Positions 9,940 through 18,954 of a DNA stretch of 32,050 nt are shown in pieces (the stretch's first letter is position 1; each line of letters opens with the position of its first letter). The notes below the pieces were generated by a model. That model saw only the letters and a list, made by a program, of their open reading frames with translations, did no database searches and was not told the DNA's origin. Source of the DNA: Muribaculaceae bacterium (GTDB lineage Bacteria > Bacteroidota > Bacteroidia > Bacteroidales > Muribaculaceae); the NCBI GenBank assembly GCA_029052265.1, contig JAIDJJ010000217.1, positions 1-32,050 on the forward strand. Reading direction: 5' to 3'. Both the position numbers and the translations under genes were made by a program.

Positions 9940-10629
9940 TTGAAGAGAATACTGACATCAGTGATCATGACCACGGCGGCAATATTATCATACCCGGCGT
10001 TGGCAAATGCCCAGGAAGACTACCGGTTTGATGCCGGAGGCGGACCGGGTATTGCCGGTTATCTCGGAGATGCCAACTCCTCAAATGTATGGAAGAGTCC
10101 GTCATGGAATATGGAAATCCTTTTCCGTTATATCGCAAATCCGCGATGGGCATTCAAGACAGGGTTATATATTGGAGGGCTGTCGGGAGATTCCGGCAAA
10201 ACGGATAATATTTTTCCTGATGATAATACACATAGGTTCACTACGAATTTCTATGAATTGGGAGAGTTGGCAGAGTTCAACTTTTTCAATTATGGCATGG
10301 GTGAGACCTATCGGAAATTAAAGAGAATTTCCCCATATATAACAGCCGGCGCGGCTGTGACGATGTGGAAGACCGCAGGGAATACCGGTGCGTCATTCAC
10401 GATACCGTTCGGTGTAGGAGTGAAATACAAACCGAGCCGAAAGGTAAATCTCGGGCTTGAGTTCCTGATGAAGAAAACATTCAGCGACCGGCTTGACGGC
10501 GCAGCTCTTGATGATCCAATGGGCATCGCGAGTTCTGCCATAAAAAATACTGACTGGTATTCTACACTTACATTTACCGTAAGTTATGAATTTAGCAAAC
10601 GTTGTGCAGTGTGCAACTATAAAGACTGA
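9940..10629 (+). CDS. DUF6089-like outer membrane beta-barrel protein
   Basis: TTG start, signal peptide (AILSYPALANAQ), then FDAGGGPGIAGYLGDAN and alternating beta-barrel pattern; immediately upstream of uppS. Confidence 0.75.
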   Translation: MKRILTSVIMTTAAILSYPALANAQEDYRFDAGGGPGIAGYLGDANSSNVWKSPSWNMEILFRYIANPRWAFKTGLYIGGLSGDSGKTDNIFPDDNTHRFTTNFYELGELAEFNFFNYGMGETYRKLKRISPYITAGAAVTMWKTAGNTGASFTIPFGVGVKYKPSRKVNLGLEFLMKKTFSDRLDGAALDDPMGIASSAIKNTDWYSTLTFTVSYEFSKRCAVCNYKD

Positions 10630-10635
10630 ATCAAC

Positions 10636-11397
10636 ATGGACGAATTTCAGAAAAAGATATCCTCCCTCGACCGTGACCGGCTGCCGGTGCATGTGGCGAT
10701 GATTATGGATGGCAACGGAAGATGGGCAAAAAAGCAGGGATTTGCCCGTAGTGACGGGCATGCAGAAGGTGTGTCTACAGTACACAGGGTGACCAAATTG
10801 TCTTCCGATCTGGGAATAAAATATCTCACGCTTTATGCCTTCTCGACAGAAAACTGGAATCGTCCCGCCGATGAGGTAGATACACTTATGTATCTTATAG
10901 GATGGGCTATAGAGCGAGAATTGCCGGAACTTCTGGAGAACAATGTGCGCATACATCTGCTTGGTGATATCGACAGAATCCCTGAGGATGCGCGCAACCG
11001 CCTTCTATATGCCCGCGATGCCACCTCGCATTGCACCGGGCTCCAGCTCAATATGTGTCTCAGCTATTCATCAAGATGGGAGATAGCCGAGGCGGCACGG
11101 CGCATGGCGCGGAAAGTTGCCGCCGGAGAGCTTGATCCTGATTCCATATCCGAACAGATGGTTGCGGACAATCTCACAACTGCCGGAATCCCGGATCCGG
11201 ATCTTCTTATAAGGACCGGAGGGGAAGAGAGAATCTCTAATTATCTCCTTTGGCAGATAGCTTATAGCGAACTTTATTTCACCCCTGTGCTCTGGCCTGA
11301 TTTCTCGGATGAAGAATATGTCGATGCTATCATCGACTATCAGAACCGGGAACGCCGTTTTGGAAAGACCAGCGAACAAGTGCAGAATAACGAATAA
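10636..11397 (+). CDS. uppS: Isoprenyl transferase (undecaprenyl diphosphate synthase)
   Basis: HVAMIMDGNGRWAKKQG, TLYAFSTENWNRP and PDLLIRTGGEERISNYLLWQIAYSELYF motifs. Confidence 0.97.
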   Translation: MDEFQKKISSLDRDRLPVHVAMIMDGNGRWAKKQGFARSDGHAEGVSTVHRVTKLSSDLGIKYLTLYAFSTENWNRPADEVDTLMYLIGWAIERELPELLENNVRIHLLGDIDRIPEDARNRLLYARDATSHCTGLQLNMCLSYSSRWEIAEAARRMARKVAAGELDPDSISEQMVADNLTTAGIPDPDLLIRTGGEERISNYLLWQIAYSELYFTPVLWPDFSDEEYVDAIIDYQNRERRFGKTSEQVQNNE

Positions 11398-11409
11398 CTT
11401 ATCATCAGG

Positions 11410-14064
11410 ATGAAAAATCTGTTGAAGATTTCTTTGATTTCACTGACAGTGGCGGCAGCCTCGGGTGCATATGCCCAGGACGCGGTCCAGTCAATTGTAA
11501 ACGACACTATCTACAATCCCGACATTATCTATTCGCCGATCCCTAAGGTGTATGAGATCGCGGGCATCAGGGTGGAAGGTATAAACCATGTCGATGATTA
11601 TATAATAATCGCCCACTCAGGACTTTCAGTGGGTGAGAAAGTGGAAGTGCCCGGCGACGCATTGACTAATGCCACCAAGCGGCTGTGGAACCAGAGGCTA
11701 TATTCCAAGGTGCAGATCTTTGCGGAGAAGGCACTCGGCAACAAGATATGGATTGTGATTTCATTGCGACAGCAGCCCAGAATGTCTGAAATGAGGTTCA
11801 ATGGCGTGAAAGGTGGTGAAAAGAAAGATATCCAGGAACGTCTTTCTATGGTGCCCGGTCAGCAGATCACCCCTAATATCGTAGCACGTGCCACTCAGAT
11901 CGTGAAGGATTATTATGGCGCGAAAGGTTTCAAGAACGCAAATGTCAGGATCAGACAGGTGCCTGATGTGTCAAAAGAAAACCAGGTGTATCTCGATGTT
12001 GATGTCGATCGCCATAATAAGGTCAAGGTTCATAAGATCTACATCGGGGGCAATGAGGTCCTTTCCGACCGTAAGGTGAAAGCGTCTATGAAAAAGACAA
12101 ACGAGAACGGAAATATTCTCAATCTGTTTAAGCAAAAGAAATTCGTAGACAGCGACTACAAGGACGATAAGGCAAGAATCATACAAAAGTATAACGAGCT
12201 GGGGTACAGGGATGCACGCATTCTTCGTGACAGCGTTGTGAAATACGATGACAAGACAGTCGATGTGTATATCGATGTAGAAGAAGGCAAGAAATATTAT
12301 ATCAGCGATATAAACTGGGTGGGCAACTCCGTCTATCCTACAGAATTCCTTAACAATGTGCTCGGCATCTATCCCGGTGATGTCTACAATCAGAAACTTC
12401 TTGAGAAGCGCACTAAAGATGACGATGATGCCGTGAGCAGCTTCTATCTTGACAACGGCTACCTGTTCTTCCAGCTTGTGCCGATAGAGGAGAATATCAA
12501 GGGCGACAGCATCGCGCTTCAGATGAGGGTGATAGAAGGACCTCAGGCGAAGATCAACCGCGTCGTCATCAATGGCAACGACCAGCTGTTTGAAAAAGTT
12601 ATACGAAGGGAGCTTCGCGTTCGTCCCGGCGATCTGTTCTCCAAGTCGGAACTCATGCGTTCGGCGCGAGAAATTGCCGCTTCCGGACATTTCAACCCTG
12701 AAACAATGGGAATAAATCCGGAACCGGATGAAGACAACGGCACAGTGGATATTGTTTTCGATCTTGAATCAAAGGCAAACGACAAGGTGCAGCTTTCATT
12801 TGGCTGGGGTCAGACCGGTGTCACAGGTCAGGTAGCGCTCTCGTTCTCCAACTTCTCGATCAAGAATCTGTTCAATCCCGGGTCTTACAGGGGTATTATT
12901 CCGCGAGGCGACGGTCAGACGTTCTCTATTTCCGCCCAGACGAACGCCAAATATTATCAGAGCTACAGCATCTCGTTCTTCGATCCGTGGTTTGGCGGCA
13001 AACGACCGAATTCTCTTTCTGTGAGCCTTGATTACAGCCGTTCCACCGGTATAAACTCCAGCTTCTATACCAATCAGTATTGGAACAGCGGCATGAACTA
13101 CCTTTGGAATTACGGGTCATATGGTAATAACTCAAATTATTATTATCAGAACGCCTACGACCCCAACAAGGTGCTTCAGATGGCAGGTGTCAGTCTTGGA
13201 TTTGGAACGCGCCTCAGTTGGCCGGATGACTACTTCCAGTTCCAGGCATCATTGTCTTACCGGTGGTACTATCTTAAGAACTGGGAGTATCTGTACTACA
13301 TGAATAACGGTATCTCCAATTCATTGATGTTAGGTCTTGCACTGTCACGTTCAAGTGTCGATCAGCCTATCTACCCGCGTAGAGGATCTGAGTTTTCAGT
13401 TAATGTCACGCTCACGCCTCCTGCAAAGTGGTTCTCCGGAAAGAAAAATTGGGCTGAACTTGCAAAATTGTCCGACCGGTCGAACACAGATACAGAAGTG
13501 AGGGAAGCGGCTGCGAAAGAGATGTACAAATGGATCGAGTATTGGAAAGTGAAGTTCAAGAGCAAGACTTATACTCCGCTTACAGATCCAAACGGACAAT
13601 GGACTCTTGTATTGATGACCCGTGCTGATTTCGCGCTCCTCGGTTCATGGAACAAGTATTTCAAGACACCGTTCGAGACATTCTATTTCGGTGGAGACGG
13701 TATGTCGGGAAGTTACACTTATGCTACCGAAACGGTTGCCATGCGAGGTTACGAGAACGGACAGTTCACTCCCTGGGGTTATGAAGGATACGCCTATGGC
13801 AGGTTCGGTATGGAACTTCACTTCCCGTTTATGCTTCAGCCCTCGACCACAATATATGCTCTTGCGTTTGCAGAGGCAGGTAACTGCTGGACATCAGTAA
13901 AAGACTTCTCACCCTTCAATCTTAAGAGAAGTGCCGGTGTCGGTGTGCGCCTTTATCTTTCGATGCTCGGATTTCTCGGTATAGACTGGGGATACGGTTT
14001 CGATAAGGTGTGGGGTACGCGAGGAGGCAGCCAGCTGCACTTTGTGCTCGGTCAGGAATTTTAA
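11410..14064 (+). CDS. bamA: Outer membrane protein assembly factor BamA
   Basis: Signal peptide, several POTRA-like repeats and a C-terminal beta-barrel ending FVLGQEF; located uppS-bamA-skp. Confidence 0.96.
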   Translation: MKNLLKISLISLTVAAASGAYAQDAVQSIVNDTIYNPDIIYSPIPKVYEIAGIRVEGINHVDDYIIIAHSGLSVGEKVEVPGDALTNATKRLWNQRLYSKVQIFAEKALGNKIWIVISLRQQPRMSEMRFNGVKGGEKKDIQERLSMVPGQQITPNIVARATQIVKDYYGAKGFKNANVRIRQVPDVSKENQVYLDVDVDRHNKVKVHKIYIGGNEVLSDRKVKASMKKTNENGNILNLFKQKKFVDSDYKDDKARIIQKYNELGYRDARILRDSVVKYDDKTVDVYIDVEEGKKYYISDINWVGNSVYPTEFLNNVLGIYPGDVYNQKLLEKRTKDDDDAVSSFYLDNGYLFFQLVPIEENIKGDSIALQMRVIEGPQAKINRVVINGNDQLFEKVIRRELRVRPGDLFSKSELMRSAREIAASGHFNPETMGINPEPDEDNGTVDIVFDLESKANDKVQLSFGWGQTGVTGQVALSFSNFSIKNLFNPGSYRGIIPRGDGQTFSISAQTNAKYYQSYSISFFDPWFGGKRPNSLSVSLDYSRSTGINSSFYTNQYWNSGMNYLWNYGSYGNNSNYYYQNAYDPNKVLQMAGVSLGFGTRLSWPDDYFQFQASLSYRWYYLKNWEYLYYMNNGISNSLMLGLALSRSSVDQPIYPRRGSEFSVNVTLTPPAKWFSGKKNWAELAKLSDRSNTDTEVREAAAKEMYKWIEYWKVKFKSKTYTPLTDPNGQWTLVLMTRADFALLGSWNKYFKTPFETFYFGGDGMSGSYTYATETVAMRGYENGQFTPWGYEGYAYGRFGMELHFPFMLQPSTTIYALAFAEAGNCWTSVKDFSPFNLKRSAGVGVRLYLSMLGFLGIDWGYGFDKVWGTRGGSQLHFVLGQEF

Positions 14065-14113
14065 AAACAAAATTCCGGATTCCCTCTCTCTCGGAATCCG
14101 GAATTTTGTTTTT
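14063..14113. terminator. Strong bidirectional hairpin terminator after bamA
   Basis: aaaaacaaaattccggattcc / ggaatccggaattttgttttt: 21-bp perfect stem, 9-nt CT-rich loop, with A-tract and T-tract on its sides. Confidence 0.85.
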
Positions 14114-14301
14114 ATCGGTATATGATGACCGGATTGTCCGGTTTTTCTCATAACTGAGAGTGTTTTTCCGGTAGATTGAACCCGGATATCCTCATGTTCG
14201 TTTAAACTATGTCTTTAAACGTATGTCTTATAGATAAAATCAGATTCCGGTATAATTCCGGTATGTGCAAATGAATAAAAAATAACCAAAACAATATAGA
14301 T

Positions 14302-14817
14302 ATGAAAAAGATATTCCTTGCTTTATTCATGGTGCTGATGGCTGCGGGTGTGGTGTCTGCCCAGAAGTTCGCTCTGGTTGATATGGAATATATTCTCAAG
14401 AATGTACCTTCATATGAAATGGCAAACGAACAGTTGAACCAGATTTCACAGCGTTGGGAAAAAGAGGTCAATGAACTTGCCAAAGAGGCAGAGACCATGT
14501 ATAAGAATTATCAGGGCGACATGGTCTTTCTGACCGATGAGCAAAAGAAGAAACGCGAAGAGGAGATAGTTGCCAAAGAGAAAGAGGTGACAGATCTCCG
14601 TTATAAATATTTCGGGCCCGAAGGAGAACTATATAAGAAACGGCAATCTCTTATGAAACCGATTCAGGAAGATGTGTATAATGCGGTTAAGGCTGTGGCT
14701 GAAGAAAAAGGGTACCAGACCATTTTTGACCGGGCATCGTCGCAAAGCATCGTCTTCGCATCGCCCAGAATAGATGTAAGTAATGAAGTTCTCGCAAAAT
14801 TGGGTTATTCCAAATAA
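14302..14817 (+). CDS. skp: OmpH/Skp family periplasmic chaperone
   Basis: Signal peptide plus KFALVDMEYILKNVPSYEMANEQLNQISQRWEKEVNEL coiled-coil; OmpH pattern; after bamA. Confidence 0.9.
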   Translation: MKKIFLALFMVLMAAGVVSAQKFALVDMEYILKNVPSYEMANEQLNQISQRWEKEVNELAKEAETMYKNYQGDMVFLTDEQKKKREEEIVAKEKEVTDLRYKYFGPEGELYKKRQSLMKPIQEDVYNAVKAVAEEKGYQTIFDRASSQSIVFASPRIDVSNEVLAKLGYSK

Positions 14818-14823
14818 ATTGAG

Positions 14824-14831
14824 TAACTTTG
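14824..14831 (+). promoter_or_regulatory. Bacteroidetes-type promoter upstream of the second skp
   Basis: TAACTTTG at 14824-14831 matches TAnnTTTG, with a TTG about 21 nt upstream. Confidence 0.5.
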
Positions 14832-14901
14832 CGATTGGAAAACAAGAGAACTCTTGTAACCTGAAAAAACAGATAGAAAAATAAATAACAAACCAAACGA
14901 A

Positions 14902-15408
14902 ATGCTTAAAAAACTCTTGTTAGTGGCAGCCGTGCTTTTCCCGATGCTGGCTTCCGCGCAGACATTAAAAATCGGACTCGTAGACACCAATGAGATTTTC
15001 AACAAGATGCCTGAGACAGCAGAAGCTCAGACAAAGGTGGCTGAGGTCTCAAAGAAATACGAGGATGAATACGGAAAGCTCGGGGAAGAAATGAAGCGCA
15101 TGTATGATGAACTTCAGGCTATGAGTAACGACGAACTCCCTGCAATCAAGGAGCGTAAGACACGTGAGTTTACTGACTATCAGCAGAAAATGCAGCAGTT
15201 TGAGAACAATGCAATGCAGGATCTTCAGAAACTTCAGGCAGATCTTATGGGTCCTATCATGCAGAAAATCCGTACTGCTGTGGAGGCTGTAGGTAAAGAG
15301 AACGGCTATTCACTCATTCAGGAAAAGAATGCCCAGATCACACTTTATTATGATTCTCCCGTGGTCGACATCACTAATGATGTGAAGGCTAAGCTCGGAC
15401 TTAAATGA
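14902..15408 (+). CDS. skp: OmpH/Skp family periplasmic chaperone (second paralogue)
   Basis: Signal peptide plus LKIGLVDTNEIFNKMPETAEAQTKVAEVSKKYEDEYGKL; tandem to the first skp. Confidence 0.92.
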   Translation: MLKKLLLVAAVLFPMLASAQTLKIGLVDTNEIFNKMPETAEAQTKVAEVSKKYEDEYGKLGEEMKRMYDELQAMSNDELPAIKERKTREFTDYQQKMQQFENNAMQDLQKLQADLMGPIMQKIRTAVEAVGKENGYSLIQEKNAQITLYYDSPVVDITNDVKAKLGLK

Positions 15409-15431
15409 CCATAATCATTATTCTTTGATAT

Positions 15432-15458
15432 GAAAGCGGAGCCGTGTGCTCCGCTTTC
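15432..15458 (+). terminator. Hairpin terminator between skp and murI
   Basis: gaaagcggagc / gctccgctttc: 11-bp perfect stem, 5-nt loop, followed by tgtttgtct. Confidence 0.6.
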
Positions 15459-15501
15459 TGTTTGTCTACTCTTTAAACAGCATCCAAGAACGTATAAAAT
15501 C

Positions 15502-16320
15502 ATGCCAATAGGAATATTTGACTCAGGCTACGGGGGATTGACGATACTCAAGGAAATAGCGTCAAAAATGCCACAATACGATTATGTGTATCTCGGTGAT
15601 AACGCGAGGGCGCCTTATGGCTCCCGTTCGTTTGATATTGTATATGATTTTACGTTGCAGGCAGTGAAGGCTTTGTTTGGCAGGGGATGCCATCTTGTCA
15701 TACTTGCATGCAACACTGCTTCTGCCAAAGCTTTGAGGTCAATTCAGCAGAACGATCTCCCGGTCATCGATCCGTCAAGAAGGGTGTTGGGTGTGATCCG
15801 TCCAACTGTCGAGATTTTGCCCGAAGTCTCGAAAACAAAACATATAGGGCTTCTCGCCACTCCGGGCACAGTGGCAAGCCATTCTTATGCTATGGAACTT
15901 GAAAAAATGGATCCTGAGATGAAGATCGTTGAGCATGCGTGTCCCATGTGGGTGCCTATCATAGAAAATTGCGAGGCAGATTCTCCCGGAGCCGACTATT
16001 TCGTTAAAAAATATATTGATGAGATAATGTCGGCTGACCCGGAAATAGATACATTGGTGTTAGGGTGTACGCATTATCCTCTTCTGATCAATAAAATCAG
16101 ACAGTATACTCCAAATGGAGTATGTATATTCGAGCAAGGAAGACGTGTGGCAGAGAGTCTTGCAGACTATCTGAAACGTCATCCGGAGATAGACGTCAAA
16201 TGTCAAAAAAACGGAGATATTGAGTTCTTGACTACAGAGAGTCCGAAGAAATTTGATTCGCTCGCCTCCCTTTTTCTCGGGAAAGAGGTGAAGTCATCAA
16301 GGATAGTGCTGCCGGGATAG
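15502..16320 (+). CDS. murI: Glutamate racemase
   Basis: MPIGIFDSGYGGLTILKEI, YLGDNARAPYGSRS, LACNTASAKALR and LGCTHYPLL motifs; start at 15502 preferred over 15430 because the upstream part is a hairpin. Confidence 0.96.
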   Translation: MPIGIFDSGYGGLTILKEIASKMPQYDYVYLGDNARAPYGSRSFDIVYDFTLQAVKALFGRGCHLVILACNTASAKALRSIQQNDLPVIDPSRRVLGVIRPTVEILPEVSKTKHIGLLATPGTVASHSYAMELEKMDPEMKIVEHACPMWVPIIENCEADSPGADYFVKKYIDEIMSADPEIDTLVLGCTHYPLLINKIRQYTPNGVCIFEQGRRVAESLADYLKRHPEIDVKCQKNGDIEFLTTESPKKFDSLASLFLGKEVKSSRIVLPG

Positions 16321-16395
16321 TTTTAGTCACCTGTGGGATAGTACGGTTGATAAGGCAGGGATTCGCTAAAGGTAGAAAGTATAAATGACAATAGT

Positions 16396-16662
16396 ATGGC
16401 AGATAAAATATTAGACAAGATAAAAGAACTTATGCCGTCAGAGGCACTTCCTTTGTTGGATGAATATATAAGAGAGCATGAGCATGATGACGAAGCCTAT
16501 ACTTTACGCGGAATGAAATATTGGGCGATGGGTATGCGTGCGAATGCCATAAATGACTATCTTTCGGCGATACGCATAAATCCCGACAGCAAAGCCAGGT
16601 TGGCGTTGCTGTCGGCAAATGCGATACTTGATTATTACAACAAAGATTTACTCAATCCCTAA
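16396..16662 (+). CDS. Small TPR-like protein
   Basis: 88-aa ORF with TPR-like segment DEAYTLRGMKYWAMGMRANAINDYLSAIRINPDSKA. Confidence 0.65.
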   Translation: MADKILDKIKELMPSEALPLLDEYIREHEHDDEAYTLRGMKYWAMGMRANAINDYLSAIRINPDSKARLALLSANAILDYYNKDLLNP

Positions 16663-16823
16663 GAAACTGTTTAAATTTATTTGTCGAAGGAATTGAGAGG
16701 ATTTGTCGAGCAGATTTTTGATATTTATGATGGAGTTATGGGGTTCCATAATGACTGAATAAATATCATAAAGATGATGACAAAGACCTCAAAGACAAGA
16801 CAAAATAAATTTTAAACAGTTTC
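16663..16823. mobile_element. MITE-like quasi-palindromic element with terminal inverted repeats
   Basis: GAAACTGTTTAAATTTATTTGTC at the left end and the inverted copy GACAAAATAAATTTTAAACAGTTTC at the right end; the two ~80-nt halves align as an imperfect inverted repeat around ttatggggttccataa; TAA on both flanks (16660-16662 and 16824-16826). Confidence 0.65.
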
Positions 16824-17503
16824 TAAGACCTTTTCCTTCCGAATTTAGCACATTTGGGAGAAAAAGCGATTGTCACGCAACATCCTTCGGATTCGTAGCA
16901 GTAGAGTTGCATATCTATCGGTGAGTCGTATTCCGGGATAGACAGGACAGCTTTCCCGATAACCGGTTCCGGAGCCCCCGGCAGATTCATCATCCGGTCA
17001 ATCACCGGAAGTTTTTCTATGGTAATATTATTGCAGAAATCAAGCCCCGGGGTCATTGCCGCTTTATAGAGTGCCTCTTTTGCCGTCCAGGCTATAATAT
17101 TAGACTCAAGGTCGTCTTCATTTATAAAACCTTTCTCTTTATCGGAAAGGAATTTATCGCGCACTTTGATTACCTGTGTACGGTCGAGCTTTTCGGCATC
17201 GATCCCGAGGGCGGTGCGCCGGGAGAATCTCGACAGGTCAGCTTCGGGAGTTTTGGGCAATGTGGCTACAGCGAGAAGATGGCATGTATGTGTCAAAGAT
17301 ATTCTGGATGTCTCGCCAAAAAGGAAAGGGGCGCCGTTGGCGAAATGTCCGATTTCCCTGAATCCGTCAATCCCGTTTTCACAATATATCTGCATAGCCA
17401 TTTCTCTCCAAAGTTTCCCGGATTTTTCTTCCATTCCGGAGACTTCTTCCACTTTTATCCCGACGGGGGTGGGATGGCGCCAATATACAAATTCTGTTTC
17501 CAT
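16823..17503 (-). CDS. 4'-phosphopantetheinyl transferase superfamily protein
   Basis: LGIDAEKLDR...IIAWTAKEALYKA matches the PPTase signature; directly downstream of gldE. Confidence 0.87.
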   Translation of the reverse strand: METEFVYWRHPTPVGIKVEEVSGMEEKSGKLWREMAMQIYCENGIDGFREIGHFANGAPFLFGETSRISLTHTCHLLAVATLPKTPEADLSRFSRRTALGIDAEKLDRTQVIKVRDKFLSDKEKGFINEDDLESNIIAWTAKEALYKAAMTPGLDFCNNITIEKLPVIDRMMNLPGAPEPVIGKAVLSIPEYDSPIDMQLYCYESEGCCVTIAFSPKCAKFGRKRS

Positions 17504-17515
17504 GTTTCAATATTA

Positions 17516-18880
17516 TTATTCGTTGGAATCTTTTTCCGAAACGGATAGTGTGACCTTCACTTTTGTAATCCTGTGGCGGTCAATCTGGGTGACCTGGAAA
17601 CGGCAAGGTTCACGCTCGAGGCATTCTTTGAGAGTGGGGAAATCGCCTTTTATTTCAAGGAGAAGACCTGCCAAGGTTTCCGCCTCTCCGCAGTCGCCGA
17701 GTTGCTCTTCTTCAATCCCGACAATATGGCAAAAATCGCCCAACGGGATTTTTGCATCGAAAATATATGTATTGGCATTGATTTTTTTGTAGAAAGATGT
17801 CGATTCATCATATTCGTCATCAATTTCGCCTACAATTTCTTCAATAATGTCTTCAAGCGTCACCATTCCCTGAGTGCCTCCGTATTCATCCACCACTATG
17901 GCTATGTGAATTTTTTTCTTGCGGAAATCTTCAAGCAGGTCATCAATCATTCTTGACTCCGGCACGAAATAAGGCTCGCGCAACAATGTCTGCCAACGGA
18001 AGGAATCTCCCTGTTTCCCAATATAGGGAAGAAGGTCTTTTGAATACAGGATTCCTCGGATTGTATCCTGTGACGTGTCGTAGACAGGTATGCGTGAAAA
18101 TCCGGATTTAAGGATAACGTCCATTGCCTCGCTCCAGGTGTCGTGGTATTCAATAGCTGTGATGTCGACACGGGAGATCATAATGTCGCTAACCTCTTTC
18201 TCTCCGAAAGAAAGAATACCTTCAAGCATCTCCTTGTCTTGACCTTCCTTTATGTCAGAGATCTGCAAAGCCTTTTCAAGTTCGTCAGTCGACAGGTTTT
18301 CATTTTTCTTTGTCACTATTTTGTTGACAATATACGAAGACCTGACCATCATCTTGGCGAGAGGTGCGGTGATGCGGTAAAGAAATTTCAATCCTCCGGA
18401 TGCAAATTTCACCCATTTGACAGTGCGGCTGCGAGCCATGAGTTTTGGAAAAATCTCTCCGAAAAGCAACAGCAGGAAAGTGAGGAGCACAGTCTGCAGG
18501 AGGAAGTCTACAACAGAATTGTTGAAAGAAGCTACCTGATTTATAGCATAGCTGAGCACCACAACCATGGTGATGTTGACAAGGTTGTTGGATATTAATA
18601 TCGTGGCAAGCAGACGCTCGCTGTTGTGCAAAAGGAAGCATGCGTTTTTTGCTTGCCGGGATTCCTCTTCCCTGAGGTCCTCGATATCGGTTGCAGTAAG
18701 TCCAAAGTATGCAATCTCGCTGCCGGAGACAAATGCCGATATTATCAGGCAAAGTGCTGCAACAAAAATAAGTGTTCCCCACGACACCCAGTTCTCGGGT
18801 GTATGCAGATCTATCATCTGCGAAAGCAATATCAAAAGGGAAACGGTGGGTGTAGAAGATGGTAAAGGGTCAGTATCCAA
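17516..18880 (-). CDS. gldE: GldE-like CNNM/CBS/CorC-HlyC domain membrane protein
   Basis: N-terminal CNNM transmembrane domain (FVSGSEIAYFGLT), CBS pair (DIMISRVDITAIEYHDTW; HIAIVVDEYGGTQGMVTLEDIIEEIVGEIDDEYD), CorC_HlyC tail; adjacent to PPTase as is common in Bacteroidetes. Confidence 0.85.
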   Translation of the reverse strand: MDTDPLPSSTPTVSLLILLSQMIDLHTPENWVSWGTLIFVAALCLIISAFVSGSEIAYFGLTATDIEDLREEESRQAKNACFLLHNSERLLATILISNNLVNITMVVVLSYAINQVASFNNSVVDFLLQTVLLTFLLLLFGEIFPKLMARSRTVKWVKFASGGLKFLYRITAPLAKMMVRSSYIVNKIVTKKNENLSTDELEKALQISDIKEGQDKEMLEGILSFGEKEVSDIMISRVDITAIEYHDTWSEAMDVILKSGFSRIPVYDTSQDTIRGILYSKDLLPYIGKQGDSFRWQTLLREPYFVPESRMIDDLLEDFRKKKIHIAIVVDEYGGTQGMVTLEDIIEEIVGEIDDEYDESTSFYKKINANTYIFDAKIPLGDFCHIVGIEEEQLGDCGEAETLAGLLLEIKGDFPTLKECLEREPCRFQVTQIDRHRITKVKVTLSVSEKDSNE

Positions 18881-18906
18881 AATATGGGAGTGTTGGTTTT
18901 ATTTTG

Positions 18907-18938
18907 CAAAGTTAATTGTTTGGCACGATATATCCAAA
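18907..18938 (-). promoter_or_regulatory. Bacteroidetes-type promoter for gldE
   Basis: Minus strand TTTG - 20 nt - TAACTTTG (-33/-7 consensus), upstream of the gldE start. Confidence 0.55.
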
Positions 18939-18954
18939 TACTCTCAAAAGTCGT

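Noticed and set aside
10393-10956. 187-aa minus-strand ORF across the DUF6089-like/uppS junction
   Set aside because: Covers two well supported genes on the other strand; no domain or promoter support.
11971-12690. 239-aa antisense ORF inside bamA
   Set aside because: Opposite strand of the POTRA-coding region; no start signal or family resemblance, best explained as a shadow ORF.
15430-15501. N-terminal extension of the murI ORF (MKAEPCAPLSVCLLFKQHPRTYKI)
   Set aside because: The segment overlaps a perfect hairpin and the conserved glutamate racemase start is MPIGIFDSGYGG at 15502.
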